From: [Eubacterium] eligens ATCC 27750
GTDB taxonomy: Bacteria; Bacillota; Clostridia; Lachnospirales; Lachnospiraceae
Assembly (NCBI RefSeq): GCF_000146185.1
Contig: NC_012778.1
Coordinates: 1,371,001 to 1,435,000 of the forward strand
DNA length: 64,000 nucleotides
Direction of reading: 5' to 3'
This document shows, piece by piece, positions 30,271 to 38,683 of this stretch. The position numbers and the translations under genes are program-made. Positions within the stretch are counted from its first letter, which is position 1; every line of letters starts with the position of its first letter. The notes under the pieces were generated by a model. That model ran no database searches and was not told where the DNA came from. It saw only the letters and a list, made by a program, of their open reading frames with translations.

Positions 30271-30287
30271 TTCAATACCAACCTTTC

Positions 30288-31382
30288 CTAAGTTTTCTTA
30301 AATACATCATCCAAATGCGTCTGCATCTCTTTTAAGGTATCAACAACCTTTTCATAATCCATACGCTTCGGTCCAATAATACCAATTGTTCCCTTCATTC
30401 CATCCTGCAATTCATATGTGGCTGTTACCACACTACAGTCCTTCATGGACTCAACCGGTGTTTCATTTCCTATATATACCTGAATGCCGTGGTTATCATC
30501 TTCAGTCTTATCTGAATCATCCTTGTCATTAACAAGTCCAGACAAGCCCTGTTTTTCCTCCAAGGCATATATAAGCTCACTTGCTTTCCCGGAATCACTA
30601 AGCTCCGGATACTTGAATATGTTAGTTGCGCCGCTTGTGTATATCTTCAGGTCGTCAGCCTTACTTATAGTCTCAACAATCGCGTCTAACACTTCTTTAA
30701 CAATACCCATATGCTCACCTGCCTGGCTCTCCATCTTGGATATAAGTCCCAGATGCATTTCCTGCAATGTAAGACCTGTGAGTGTTGTATTAAGAAGAAG
30801 ATTAAGCTTCAGAAGATTCTCTGGTGAAATATCCTCGCTGATAGTTATAACCTTGTTCCTTATAAGATTACCTTCCATAACAATAACAGCAAGAAGCTTA
30901 TTCGGTTCAAGCTGTGAAAGCTGAACAAATCTTAACTTATTACCAGTTACCTTAGGAGTTGTTATCATCGTGGCATAATTAGTATTATTCGCCAGAACCT
31001 TTGCTACATTCTGAAGAAGCTCCTCTACTCTGTCTACCTTCTCTGATAAGGCATCCTTCATAGAATCAAGTTCTTTCTCTTTATCACCAACCTGCTGTTC
31101 TCTTAAGGATATCTCTTCCTCTTTCTGGGCCATTAAATCGTCAACATATAATCTGTAACCCTTATCAGTTGGAATTCTTCCAGCAGAGGTATGTGGCTGT
31201 ACAATGTAGCCAAGCTCTTCTAAGTCTGCCATCTCATTCCTTATAGTTGCTGAACTTAGCTGTAAGTCAGTCAGCTTGGAAATCGTTCTTGAGCCAACCG
31301 GTTCTCCGGTATCAAGATAATTCTGAATAACAGCTTTAAGTATCTTAACCTTACGGTCATCCAGTCGTCCATCCGTCTCCAT
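30288..31382 (-). CDS. hrcA: Heat-inducible transcription repressor HrcA
   Basis: Represses its own operon by binding the CIRCE site directly upstream; GroEL normally keeps it active. The N-terminal winged helix is in LDDRKVKILKAVIQNYLDTGEPVGSRTIS and SSATIRNEMADLEELGYIVQPHTSAGRIPTDKGYR. The start was set at METDGRLDDR, which has AAAGGAG 8 bases upstream. The open frame begins 11 codons earlier, but that ATG lies inside the CIRCE operator. It is 364 residues long and first in the order hrcA-grpE-dnaK-dnaJ. Confidence 0.97.
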   Translation of the reverse strand: METDGRLDDRKVKILKAVIQNYLDTGEPVGSRTISKLTDLQLSSATIRNEMADLEELGYIVQPHTSAGRIPTDKGYRLYVDDLMAQKEEEISLREQQVGDKEKELDSMKDALSEKVDRVEELLQNVAKVLANNTNYATMITTPKVTGNKLRFVQLSQLEPNKLLAVIVMEGNLIRNKVITISEDISPENLLKLNLLLNTTLTGLTLQEMHLGLISKMESQAGEHMGIVKEVLDAIVETISKADDLKIYTSGATNIFKYPELSDSGKASELIYALEEKQGLSGLVNDKDDSDKTEDDNHGIQVYIGNETPVESMKDCSVVTATYELQDGMKGTIGIIGPKRMDYEKVVDTLKEMQTHLDDVFKKT

Positions 31383-31404
31383 GGCATCCTCTCCTTTCAT
31401 CTTG

Positions 31405-31431
31405 TTAGCACTCATCAGATTGGAGTGCTAA
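31405..31431 (-). promoter_or_regulatory. CIRCE operator of the dnaK operon
   Basis: A perfect CIRCE element: TTAGCACTC, nine bases, GAGTGCTAA. It lies between the promoter and the hrcA start codon, the usual site of HrcA repression. Confidence 0.98.
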
Positions 31432-31444
31432 TATCGATACATTT

Positions 31445-31473
31445 AAGATATCACTACCCTTTCGTGATGTCAA
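31445..31473 (-). promoter_or_regulatory. SigA promoter of the hrcA-grpE-dnaK-dnaJ operon
   Basis: Minus-strand TTGACA (31468-31473), 17-base spacer, TATCTT (31445-31450). The CIRCE element begins 14 bases downstream, so HrcA would block initiation. Confidence 0.88.
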
Positions 31474-31513
31474 CAATAATATTTCTTTTTTCTATAAATA
31501 ATTTATAAATTTA

Positions 31514-31542
31514 TTGAACAGAATCTTAACATACTATATAAT
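31514..31542 (+). promoter_or_regulatory. SigA promoter of the C39-like peptidase gene
   Basis: TTGAAC (31514-31519), 17-base spacer, perfect TATAAT (31537-31542), 51 bases before the start codon. It is divergent from the heat-shock promoter. Confidence 0.8.
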
Positions 31543-31593
31543 TCAGCTATAAATATCATTATTATATATAGAGATATTTACCAAGGAGTTATA

Positions 31594-32469
31594 ATGAAAA
31601 AACACAGTTCAAAAAAAACATTTTTAAAGATTCTGCTTATACTTTCTCTTATCGCTGCATCTGTTACAATATCATCATTCCTTATCAATATGAAAAATTC
31701 TTCTCCTGATAATGTAAGTATTAACATAACACCAGTTGGGACTATTTCATCGGATGATTTATCGCGTGGAGAAGTTAATAATTCTGACAGTTCACAGGAT
31801 AATAATAAAAATAATAATCCAGAGGATTCTTATAAAGATTTTCACAATACAATTCATTCTGAAAATGAACTGAAAGAACTACTGACATCTGGAAGAAAAG
31901 CGTATATAGATAATTTTCCGTGTCTGAATCAGTTACCGGAGCTTCCTACCGGCTGTGAAGTCACATCTCTCACTATGGTTCTTAACTATCTTGGATATGA
32001 TGCTGATAAGACAGACCTGGCTGCTAATTATTTAAAAAAAGAAGACTACCCTGCTGCCAATCCTAACACAGCTTTTGTAGGAACACCTTTTGATAAATCA
32101 TCATACGGCTGCTATGCTCCAGTTATTACAGATTGTGCTAATCTGTATGGTGCCCATGCCATTAATATATCTGGAGCCTCAATCGACCAGCTCTGCCAGT
32201 ATGTTGAAAATGGACAGCCTGTTATTGTGTGGGCAGCTATGAATATGAATTCTATTGATTATGGTTCTTCTGTATGGATTGCTAAGGATGGTCAGCTTGT
32301 TATCTGGCCCGGTATGGAACACTGCCTGGTTATGATTGGATTTGATGCATCAGCAGATGAAGTATACACGGCTGATCCTCTGTTAGGAGAAATAAAAACA
32401 TATAAATTTTCTGTATTTTATCAAAGATGGCTTGAACTTGGCTGTCAGGGAGTAATTGTTGACAGATAA
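31594..32469 (+). CDS. Exported C39-like cysteine peptidase
   Basis: 291 residues. An N-terminal Lys-rich stretch and hydrophobic segment (about residues 8-32) would export or anchor it. A Ser/Asn/Asp-rich linker spans about 35-80. The C-terminal domain is a C39-like papain fold: LPTGCEVTSLTMVL holds the likely nucleophile Cys121, EHCLVMIGF the likely His243, and DPLLG the likely Asp261. Such proteins occur widely outside bacteriocin exporters, and here there is no ABC transporter fusion and no bacteriocin gene nearby. It probably trims peptides or wall-linked substrates outside the cell. AAGGAG lies 5 bases before the ATG. A shared terminator separates it from the convergent thrC. Confidence 0.88.
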   Translation: MKKHSSKKTFLKILLILSLIAASVTISSFLINMKNSSPDNVSINITPVGTISSDDLSRGEVNNSDSSQDNNKNNNPEDSYKDFHNTIHSENELKELLTSGRKAYIDNFPCLNQLPELPTGCEVTSLTMVLNYLGYDADKTDLAANYLKKEDYPAANPNTAFVGTPFDKSSYGCYAPVITDCANLYGAHAINISGASIDQLCQYVENGQPVIVWAAMNMNSIDYGSSVWIAKDGQLVIWPGMEHCLVMIGFDASADEVYTADPLLGEIKTYKFSVFYQRWLELGCQGVIVDR

Positions 32470-32471
32470 AT

Positions 32472-32513
32472 AAAAAAACTCCGGACCATCATCACACGGT
32501 CCGGAGATTTTTA
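32472..32513. terminator. Bidirectional terminator between the C39-like gene and thrC
   Basis: CTCCGGACC pairs with GGTCCGGAG around a 10-base loop. There are seven A residues before the stem and a T-rich tract after it, so it can stop transcripts from both sides. Confidence 0.9.
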
Positions 32514-32526
32514 TTTTCTTATAATA

Positions 32527-34014
32527 TTAGATTCCAAGAATCTTCTTAACTTCATCACACATCTTATCAGAATCACATACAGTATCATGAAGAACTGGTG
32601 CTGTTCTGATTTCTTCAATTGCGTTAGGAACTTTGACATTGCTTATCTTGCTAAGCTCATCTACAAGTTCGAAGTCTCCCATTGAATCATACTTAGAATC
32701 AATAGCATTCATAACACTTCTTGTAAACTTATATGGGCTTGCTGTTGAAGCAATAACTGTTTTAGTTGTATCGCCAGTTTCCTTTCTGTACTTATCATAT
32801 ACAGTTGCAGCAACTGATGTATGTGTATCGATTACATATCCGCAATCTTCATATATCTTCTTGATTGTAGCAGCGTCCTCTGCCTCTGTAGCATAATTGC
32901 CATAGAAGTCAGCTAACTGTGCTTTCATATCATCTGTAATCTTGTATTTTCCTTCTGACTTTAATGATGCCATAAGCTCTGCATTCTTAGCTGCATTATT
33001 GCCGGCAATTCTGTATATAAGTCTCTCAAGGTTGCTTGAAATAAGAATATCCATAGATGGTGAAGTTGTAAGAACGAATTCTCTGTTTCTGTCGTACTCA
33101 CCTGTTGTAAAGAAATCATATAATACCTTATTCTCATTAGATGCGCAGATAAACTTATTAATAGGAAGTCCCATGTTCTTAGCATAAAATGCAGCTAAGA
33201 TATTACCAAAGTTACCTGTAGGAACAACTACATTTATCTTCTCGCCATCCTTAATCTCTCCATTAGCTAATAACTTGGCATATGCATATACATAGTAGAC
33301 AATCTGAGGAACAAGTCTTCCGATATTGATTGAATTAGCTGATGAGAACTGGAATCCGGCATCATTCATAACCTTCTCTAATTCCTTATCAGAGAAAATA
33401 TTCTTAACACCTGTCTGCGCATCATCAAAGTTACCCTTGATCCCGATTACATATGTATTGTCACCCTTCTGTGTAACCATCTGCTTCTCCTGAATTGGGC
33501 TTACACCATTCTTAGGATAGAATACGATAATCTTAGTTCCAGGAACATTAGCAAATCCAGCTAAAGCTGCCTTTCCTGTATCTCCTGATGTAGCTGTAAG
33601 AATGACAATTTCATTCTTAACATTGTTCTTCTTTGCAGAAGTTGTAAGAAGATGTGGAAGTATAGAAAGTGCCATATCCTTGAAAGCTATTGTAGCTCCA
33701 TGGAAAAGTTCAAGGAAATATTCATTCTCAACTTTAACAAGTGGAGTCATCTCCTCTGTATCAAACTTAGAATCATAAGCTCTGTCTATACAGCTCTTAA
33801 GTTCTTCCTCTGTGAAATCATCAAGCATAAGCTTCATAACTTCATAAGCAACTTCCTTATAATTCATCTTAGACAACTCTTCTAAGCTTTTATCTAATGA
33901 TGGAATACTCTCTGGTACAAAAAGTCCTCCGTCTGCTGCCAGCCCCTTTAATATAGCCTGCGATGCAGTAACCTTAACACTGTCGTCTCTAGTACTTCTG
34001 TAGAACATGCTCAT
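32527..34014 (-). CDS. thrC: Threonine synthase
   Basis: A pyridoxal-phosphate enzyme that converts O-phosphohomoserine to threonine. The 495-residue length fits the long bacterial/fungal class. MSMFYRSTRDDSVKVTASQAI is the typical N-terminus. ELFHGATIAFKDMALSILP holds the PLP-binding lysine, and VILTATSGDTGKAALAGF and VPTGNFGNILAAFYA bind phosphate. The first ATG has GAGGTG 8 bases upstream. It appears to be transcribed alone. No other threonine-pathway gene is nearby. Confidence 0.97.
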   Translation of the reverse strand: MSMFYRSTRDDSVKVTASQAILKGLAADGGLFVPESIPSLDKSLEELSKMNYKEVAYEVMKLMLDDFTEEELKSCIDRAYDSKFDTEEMTPLVKVENEYFLELFHGATIAFKDMALSILPHLLTTSAKKNNVKNEIVILTATSGDTGKAALAGFANVPGTKIIVFYPKNGVSPIQEKQMVTQKGDNTYVIGIKGNFDDAQTGVKNIFSDKELEKVMNDAGFQFSSANSINIGRLVPQIVYYVYAYAKLLANGEIKDGEKINVVVPTGNFGNILAAFYAKNMGLPINKFICASNENKVLYDFFTTGEYDRNREFVLTTSPSMDILISSNLERLIYRIAGNNAAKNAELMASLKSEGKYKITDDMKAQLADFYGNYATEAEDAATIKKIYEDCGYVIDTHTSVAATVYDKYRKETGDTTKTVIASTASPYKFTRSVMNAIDSKYDSMGDFELVDELSKISNVKVPNAIEEIRTAPVLHDTVCDSDKMCDEVKKILGI

Positions 34015-34072
34015 CTTTAATACACCTCATAATTAATATAGTGTGCCTGCGAAAACGTCGTAGGCTTTTGAT

Positions 34073-34102
34073 ATTATACAACAGACTTCTGTGCAAAAAC
34101 AA
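34073..34102 (-). promoter_or_regulatory. Probable promoter of thrC
   Basis: Minus-strand TATAAT (34073-34078) with TTGTTT (34097-34102) at an 18-base spacing. It lies about 60 bases before the thrC start codon. No T-box or other amino-acid riboswitch is recognisable in the leader. Confidence 0.55.
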
Positions 34103-34194
34103 TACCTTTATATATCAGTTTCATCATTTGTTTGATATTTTGCCACATTTTCTACACATTTCACTTATATGTTTTCCCGCATTCTTTTAATATA

Positions 34195-34203
34195 TGTTAT
34201 AAT
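34195..34203 (+). promoter_or_regulatory. Extended -10 promoter of the AP2/HNH-like gene
   Basis: ATGTTATAAT contains the TGnTATAAT extended -10 element, 30 bases before the start codon. No good -35 hexamer is present at 16-18 bases. Confidence 0.5.
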
Positions 34204-34233
34204 CCATGTAACAATATTTAAAGGAGACTCACC

Positions 34234-35046
34234 ATGACAGGAGTTTACGAGGCAAGAAAGAAAAGCGGTGAAATATATTACCGTGCGTCATTTACATATA
34301 AGAATAAACACATCAGCCTCGGAAGTTCCTCTGACGAGGCTTCCTGTCATGCCATGTACAACGAAGCCTGTGAGATAATAAACAATTCTTCTGACCACTG
34401 GATTGATACTGACCACAGAACAACTTCATATAATGAAGCAATGACACTTTCTCTTGGTAAATACATCTCACTTATCAATTTCAGGGATAACAACATTTAT
34501 ATAAAGACACCTATATATATGTGCCATAAATATTTCCTGTATTTTCTCAAAGAACATGAGGTTTTACAGTTTTCTACTGATGACCTTTTTTACTATTCCA
34601 ACCACACAATTATGAGCCGCGGAGGATATTATTTTGTAAATGATTATGGAATGCAGACAAGCATTCTCTCAAGATTCGGAGTAAGAAGCCACTCTGTAAA
34701 AGGCAGGGATTATGTATTTAAAAATGGGGATACGCATGATTACAGATACGAAAACATTCTTGTTGTCAATAAATACAATGGTGTTTCCCAGTTTACTAAG
34801 AATGGACGAATTATGTACAGAACCAGGATTCATATTAACGGCGACTATATACTCGGTGAATTCTCATCCGAAGCGGAAGCTGCAATTGCATATAACAAGG
34901 CCGTTGACATGCTTTCAGGCCTTGTAAATATAACTTATACCCCTAATTACATAGAAGGCATATCCTCCGTAGAATATGCCTCCCTTTATCACAATATTAT
35001 ATTGTCTAAGAATTTCAGAAATTATGTAAAGTCTGTCTGTTTTTAA
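34234..35046 (+). CDS. AP2/HNH-like DNA-binding protein, possibly a domesticated homing endonuclease
   Basis: 270 residues. Two AP2-like three-stranded DNA-binding units flank the middle: residues 3-50 (GVYEARKKSGEIYYRASFTY...LGSSSDEASCHAMYNEACEII) and 183-228 (GVSQFTKNGRIMYRTRIHI...LGEFSSEAEAAIAYNKAVDML). Between them, about residues 148-180, VRSHSVKGRDYVFKNGDTHDYRYENILVVN resembles the end of an HNH_3 domain (H..dGn..n...NL), but the two catalytic histidines expected before it are not evident. Free-standing AP2-HNH proteins are typical of homing endonucleases; here no intron or intein host is adjacent. It may be an immobile DNA-binding remnant or a regulator. The AAAGGAG site supports the ATG. 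It ends a few bases inside the convergent isomerase gene. Confidence 0.7.
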   Translation: MTGVYEARKKSGEIYYRASFTYKNKHISLGSSSDEASCHAMYNEACEIINNSSDHWIDTDHRTTSYNEAMTLSLGKYISLINFRDNNIYIKTPIYMCHKYFLYFLKEHEVLQFSTDDLFYYSNHTIMSRGGYYFVNDYGMQTSILSRFGVRSHSVKGRDYVFKNGDTHDYRYENILVVNKYNGVSQFTKNGRIMYRTRIHINGDYILGEFSSEAEAAIAYNKAVDMLSGLVNITYTPNYIEGISSVEYASLYHNIILSKNFRNYVKSVCF

Positions 35047-36284
35047 GCCTCCACAATCTTTCCAGCAATAGCACTTGCTGCTGCTGTAGCTGGAGACGCA
35101 AGGAATATCTTAACCTTGCTTGTTCCCATTCTTCCAAGGAAGTTTCTGTTGTTAGTTGCAACAACTACCTCTCCGTCAGTAAGAATTCCGCCTGTTCGTC
35201 CACAGCATAATCCGCATCCTGGATGTGTAACAATTGCTCCGGCTTCAACAAGTGTCTCAAGTGTTCCGTCTGCAAGAGCTTCTTTATATATCTTGCGGCT
35301 TGCAGGAGTAACTATTAACTTGACAAATGGTGCAACCTTCTTACCCTTAAGAATAGCTGCTGCACACTGAAGATCCTCTAATCTTCCATTAGTACATGAA
35401 CCGATGAATACCTGATCTACTGCTGTTCCGGCAAGCTCTGTAACAGGCTTGATGTTATCTACCTGTGATGGACATGCAATAACTGGAACTAAATCCTCTG
35501 CATTATATGTAATCTCTCTTGCATATACTGCATCCGCATCTCCCTTTAAATCCTTTAATTCATCTGTAAGTTCTACATTACAGTACTCTGCTGTCTTTTC
35601 ATCTGGTGTAAAAAGAGCACATTTGGCACCGGCTTCAATAGCCATGTTAGACATAGTCATACGGCTTGCAACGCTCATCTCGTCAATTGTTGAACCTGTG
35701 AATTCAAGTGCCTGATAAGTTGCGCCATCTGCTCCAAGGTCACCGATAAGTCTTAATATGATATCCTTTGAACGCACATTTTCAGGAAGCTTTCCATTAA
35801 CTGTTACCTTGATAGTCTGTGGAACTTTAACCCACATTTTGCCTGTTCCTAATACACTTGCCATCTCTGTATATCCGATACCTGATGAAAATGCACCAAC
35901 ACAGCCGTATGTTGTTGTGTGGCTGTCTGTACCAAATGCGATATCTCCCGGCTTTACATAACCTGCCTCTGTCATTAACTGATGGCAGATTCCGTCTGAA
36001 CGGTGGATATTCTTCATTCCGTATTCTTCCACAAATTCATTACCAATACGGAAATGTCTTGTATCATCAACCTGACTTGCTGGAACAAGATGGTCATATA
36101 TAAGAACAGCCTTATCAGGGTCCCATATCTTAGTGAATCCCATTTCCTCGAATTTTTCTTTAACAAATGGAATGAAAATATCATGAATCATTACTCTGTC
36201 AACATTAACAGTTACGATATCTCCCGGCTTTACTTCCCTGCCAATATTCTTTCCAATAATCTTCTCAATAATTGTATGTCCCAT
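35043..36284 (-). CDS. leuC: 3-isopropylmalate dehydratase-like large subunit
   Basis: A 413-residue aconitase-family catalytic subunit of the short (LeuC2/HACN) type found in archaea and anaerobes. It should hold a [4Fe-4S] cluster with cysteines in GSCTNGR and in CGLCCGR. FGTDSHTTTYGCVGAF and VGAFSSGIGYTEMA are family signatures. With the small subunit directly upstream it should interconvert 2- and 3-isopropylmalate in leucine synthesis. Related pairs act on citramalate, homocitrate or dimethylmalate, and sequence alone does not decide between these. The start has GAGG 8 bases upstream. Its stop overlaps the end of the convergent AP2/HNH-like gene by 4 bases. A fused paralogue is encoded just upstream. 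Confidence 0.88.
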   Translation of the reverse strand: MGHTIIEKIIGKNIGREVKPGDIVTVNVDRVMIHDIFIPFVKEKFEEMGFTKIWDPDKAVLIYDHLVPASQVDDTRHFRIGNEFVEEYGMKNIHRSDGICHQLMTEAGYVKPGDIAFGTDSHTTTYGCVGAFSSGIGYTEMASVLGTGKMWVKVPQTIKVTVNGKLPENVRSKDIILRLIGDLGADGATYQALEFTGSTIDEMSVASRMTMSNMAIEAGAKCALFTPDEKTAEYCNVELTDELKDLKGDADAVYAREITYNAEDLVPVIACPSQVDNIKPVTELAGTAVDQVFIGSCTNGRLEDLQCAAAILKGKKVAPFVKLIVTPASRKIYKEALADGTLETLVEAGAIVTHPGCGLCCGRTGGILTDGEVVVATNNRNFLGRMGTSKVKIFLASPATAAASAIAGKIVEA

Positions 36285-36304
36285 TATTCTTACCTCTCCC
36301 TGTC

Positions 36305-36799
36305 TTAGTCAAGACCGTTAAGCTTTCTCATTGCCTTAACAAGTCCGCCTGCATTAAGTATATCCACAAGATTATCAGGAAGTGAAGCAATAGGATATGC
36401 TTTTCCATTGTGTGTAATCTTTGCATTTACTTCAACATCAATAGTATCGCCTTCCGTAACTTCGTCGTGAAGGTCTGCATTCTCTATAAGGAGAAGTCCG
36501 TTATTAATAGAATTTCTGAAGAATATTCTTGCATATGATTTGGCAATAACACATTTAATACCTAATGCCTTAATAACCTCAGGTGCCTGCTCTCTTGATG
36601 AACCACAACCAAAGTTCTTTCCTGCAACAATGATGTCGCCTGGCTTAATCTGACCTGCAAGTTCTGGTCTTAATGGCGAAAATGCATATGGTTTCATATC
36701 TTCTACTGTCTTTAATGCAAGGTACTCTGTAGGGATAATGATATCTGTATCAATGTCATCACCAAGTACCCATACTTTACCGCTAAATTTCTCGTTCAT
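36305..36799 (-). CDS. leuD: 3-isopropylmalate dehydratase-like small subunit
   Basis: A 164-residue swivel-domain subunit that caps the active site of the large subunit encoded 20 bases downstream. [15 protein letters not shown] at the N-terminus and [47 protein letters not shown] are the classic motifs. The short length matches the LeuD2 type. AAGGAG supports the ATG. It is co-oriented with both neighbouring isomerase genes, so all three are likely one operon. Confidence 0.9.
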   Translation of the reverse strand: MNEKFSGKVWVLGDDIDTDIIIPTEYLALKTVEDMKPYAFSPLRPELAGQIKPGDIIVAGKNFGCGSSREQAPEVIKALGIKCVIAKSYARIFFRNSINNGLLLIENADLHDEVTEGDTIDVEVNAKITHNGKAYPIASLPDNLVDILNAGGLVKAMRKLNGLD

Positions 36800-36828
36800 A
36801 ATTACTCCTTTGAAGTTAAATCCTTGTC

Positions 36829-38589
36829 TTATACCATGTCTGCTGTTGCTATCTCGCCCTTGATTGCTGATGCTGTAACAGTAGCCGCTGAAGCAAGATA
36901 TACAAAAGAATCTTTATGTCCTGCACGTCCCTTGAAGTTTCGTGTACCTGTACTGATAAGAGTCTCACCCTCACCGATAACACCCTGACAGCTTCCCCAG
37001 CATACAGAGCAGTTAGGATTCATAACAATTGCACCTGCGTCCATGAATATATCAAGGAGTCCCTCTTTCATAGCCTGAAGATATACCGAACGGCTTGCAG
37101 GAACTACAAGGAATCTTACCTTAGGAGCAACCTTTTTCCCTTTGATGATCGCTGCGCCAACTCTTAAATCCTCGATTCGTCCATTGTTACATGAACCAAG
37201 AAATGCTTCATCAATCTTTACACCAAGTGATTCCTTAGCCGGAACTACATTGTCAACAAAATGTGGCTTTGCAACAATTGGCTGTATTGTTGAAAGGTCA
37301 ATATCATAAACCTGCTCAAATACTGCATCATCATCTGATGTAAAGCATGCCTTTGGCTCTCTGCCATGCTCCTTAAGATAATCCATTGCAACATCATCAA
37401 CTTCCATGAGTGCAGTCTTAGCACCTGCCTCTACACAAAGGTTACAGATTGATATTCTGTCTGCCATTGAAAGGCTGTGTAAGCCTTCTCCTGCAAATTC
37501 CATTGCTTTATAGTTAGCACCGTTAGCGCCAATCTTTCCAATAATAGAGAGTATTAAATCTCTTGCATATACTCCATCGTTAAGCTTTCCCTTAAGGTTG
37601 AATCTTAATGTTCCCGGAACCATTACCCATGATGTTCCTGTAACCATTGCATACAAATAATCTGTACAACCAACACCTGTACCAAATGCACCTAACGCAC
37701 CATATGCACAAGTATGGCTGTCTGCTCCAAATATAAGCTCACCCGGCACTACATGATTTTCCATCATAACCTGATGACACACACCCTCGCCCTCGTAGAA
37801 CTTAATATCATTAGCCTTAGCAAAGTCTCTCATCTTCTTCTGTGAGGCTGCTGTCTTAGGACTGTCTGATGGAATATTGTGGTCTACAATCCATACAAGC
37901 TTATCCTTGTCAGCAATATGAGGATTCTTTAACTTCTCATACATACCAATAGTAAGATGTGTTGTTCCATCATTACTCATAAGTCTGTCAAGAGTAACAG
38001 TTGCAATATCACCAGCCTTAACCTGTGAAAGACCTGCTGCCCTTGCGATAATCTTCTCTGCAATAGTCATGCCATGCTTTGCCTCATCTGCAGGTACGGC
38101 TGTACTCTCAGACTCTTCTTTCTCACCATCAAGTGATGCAATAAGACCACCCTGATTAAGAATAGCCTGCATCTTGGCTGGAAGCTTAGTACATGTATAA
38201 GTCTTTCCATTAACAGTTATAATTCCATCTTCTAATGAAAGCTCACATTCATCCCCCGCATTAACTTCGTCATGGAGTTCTTTACATACAATAACAGGAA
38301 GTCCTATATTAATAGCATTACGATAGAATATTCTTGCAAATGATTTGGCAATCACTGCCTTGACACCTAATGCCTTAAGTACGCTTGGTGCCTGCTCTCT
38401 TGATGAACCACATCCAAAGTTGTCATCTGCAACAACGAAATCTCCCGGCTTTACGGCAGAAGCAAAATCAGAGTCTAATGATTCAAATGTATGACTCTTC
38501 ATCTCATCAATTGTCGGAAACAAAAGATACTGCGATGCAATAATCTGATCTGTATCAACATCTTTATCAAACTTAAATATCCTACCCAT
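36829..38589 (-). CDS. Fused isopropylmalate-isomerase-like protein, small domain first
   Basis: 586 residues in two parts. Residues 1-160 are a LeuD-like swivel ([33 protein letters not shown]). A charged linker (GEKEESESTAVPADEAKHG) joins it to a LeuC-like large domain (about 175-586). The order is reversed compared with aconitases, where the swivel is last. Cluster cysteines are in GSCNNGR and CSVCWG. The Thr of the usual GSCTN is Asn here, and the CGxC block is CSVC, so the substrate may differ from isopropylmalate. Candidates are citramalate/methylmalate, homoaconitate or dimethylmalate. It is first in an operon with the separate leuD and leuC pair and has its own promoter. AAGGAG supports the ATG. 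Confidence 0.82.
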   Translation of the reverse strand: MGRIFKFDKDVDTDQIIASQYLLFPTIDEMKSHTFESLDSDFASAVKPGDFVVADDNFGCGSSREQAPSVLKALGVKAVIAKSFARIFYRNAINIGLPVIVCKELHDEVNAGDECELSLEDGIITVNGKTYTCTKLPAKMQAILNQGGLIASLDGEKEESESTAVPADEAKHGMTIAEKIIARAAGLSQVKAGDIATVTLDRLMSNDGTTHLTIGMYEKLKNPHIADKDKLVWIVDHNIPSDSPKTAASQKKMRDFAKANDIKFYEGEGVCHQVMMENHVVPGELIFGADSHTCAYGALGAFGTGVGCTDYLYAMVTGTSWVMVPGTLRFNLKGKLNDGVYARDLILSIIGKIGANGANYKAMEFAGEGLHSLSMADRISICNLCVEAGAKTALMEVDDVAMDYLKEHGREPKACFTSDDDAVFEQVYDIDLSTIQPIVAKPHFVDNVVPAKESLGVKIDEAFLGSCNNGRIEDLRVGAAIIKGKKVAPKVRFLVVPASRSVYLQAMKEGLLDIFMDAGAIVMNPNCSVCWGSCQGVIGEGETLISTGTRNFKGRAGHKDSFVYLASAATVTASAIKGEIATADMV

Positions 38590-38645
38590 TGTTTTCTCCT
38601 TATCTTATCCCTGATATAACAGGTATTATTAATAGTCATTTTAAC

Positions 38646-38674
38646 ATTTTACCCTATTAAAGTGTGTTTTTCAA
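38646..38674 (-). promoter_or_regulatory. SigA-type promoter of the isomerase operon
   Basis: Minus-strand TTGAAA (38669-38674), 17-base spacer, TAAAAT (38646-38651), about 55 bases before the fused-isomerase start. The palindrome GTTAATATTAAC lies just upstream of the -35 box and could be an operator. Confidence 0.65.
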
Positions 38675-38683
38675 TCGTTAATA

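Noticed and set aside
31594..32469. The C39-like protein as part of a bacteriocin export system
   Set aside because: There is no ABC transporter domain and no leader-peptide gene nearby; the neighbours are the heat-shock operon and thrC.
34015..34233. T-box or threonine riboswitch before thrC (and T-boxes before pheS and glyS)
   Set aside because: No T-box sequence or specifier hairpin could be recognised, and the spaces before pheS and glyS are too short.
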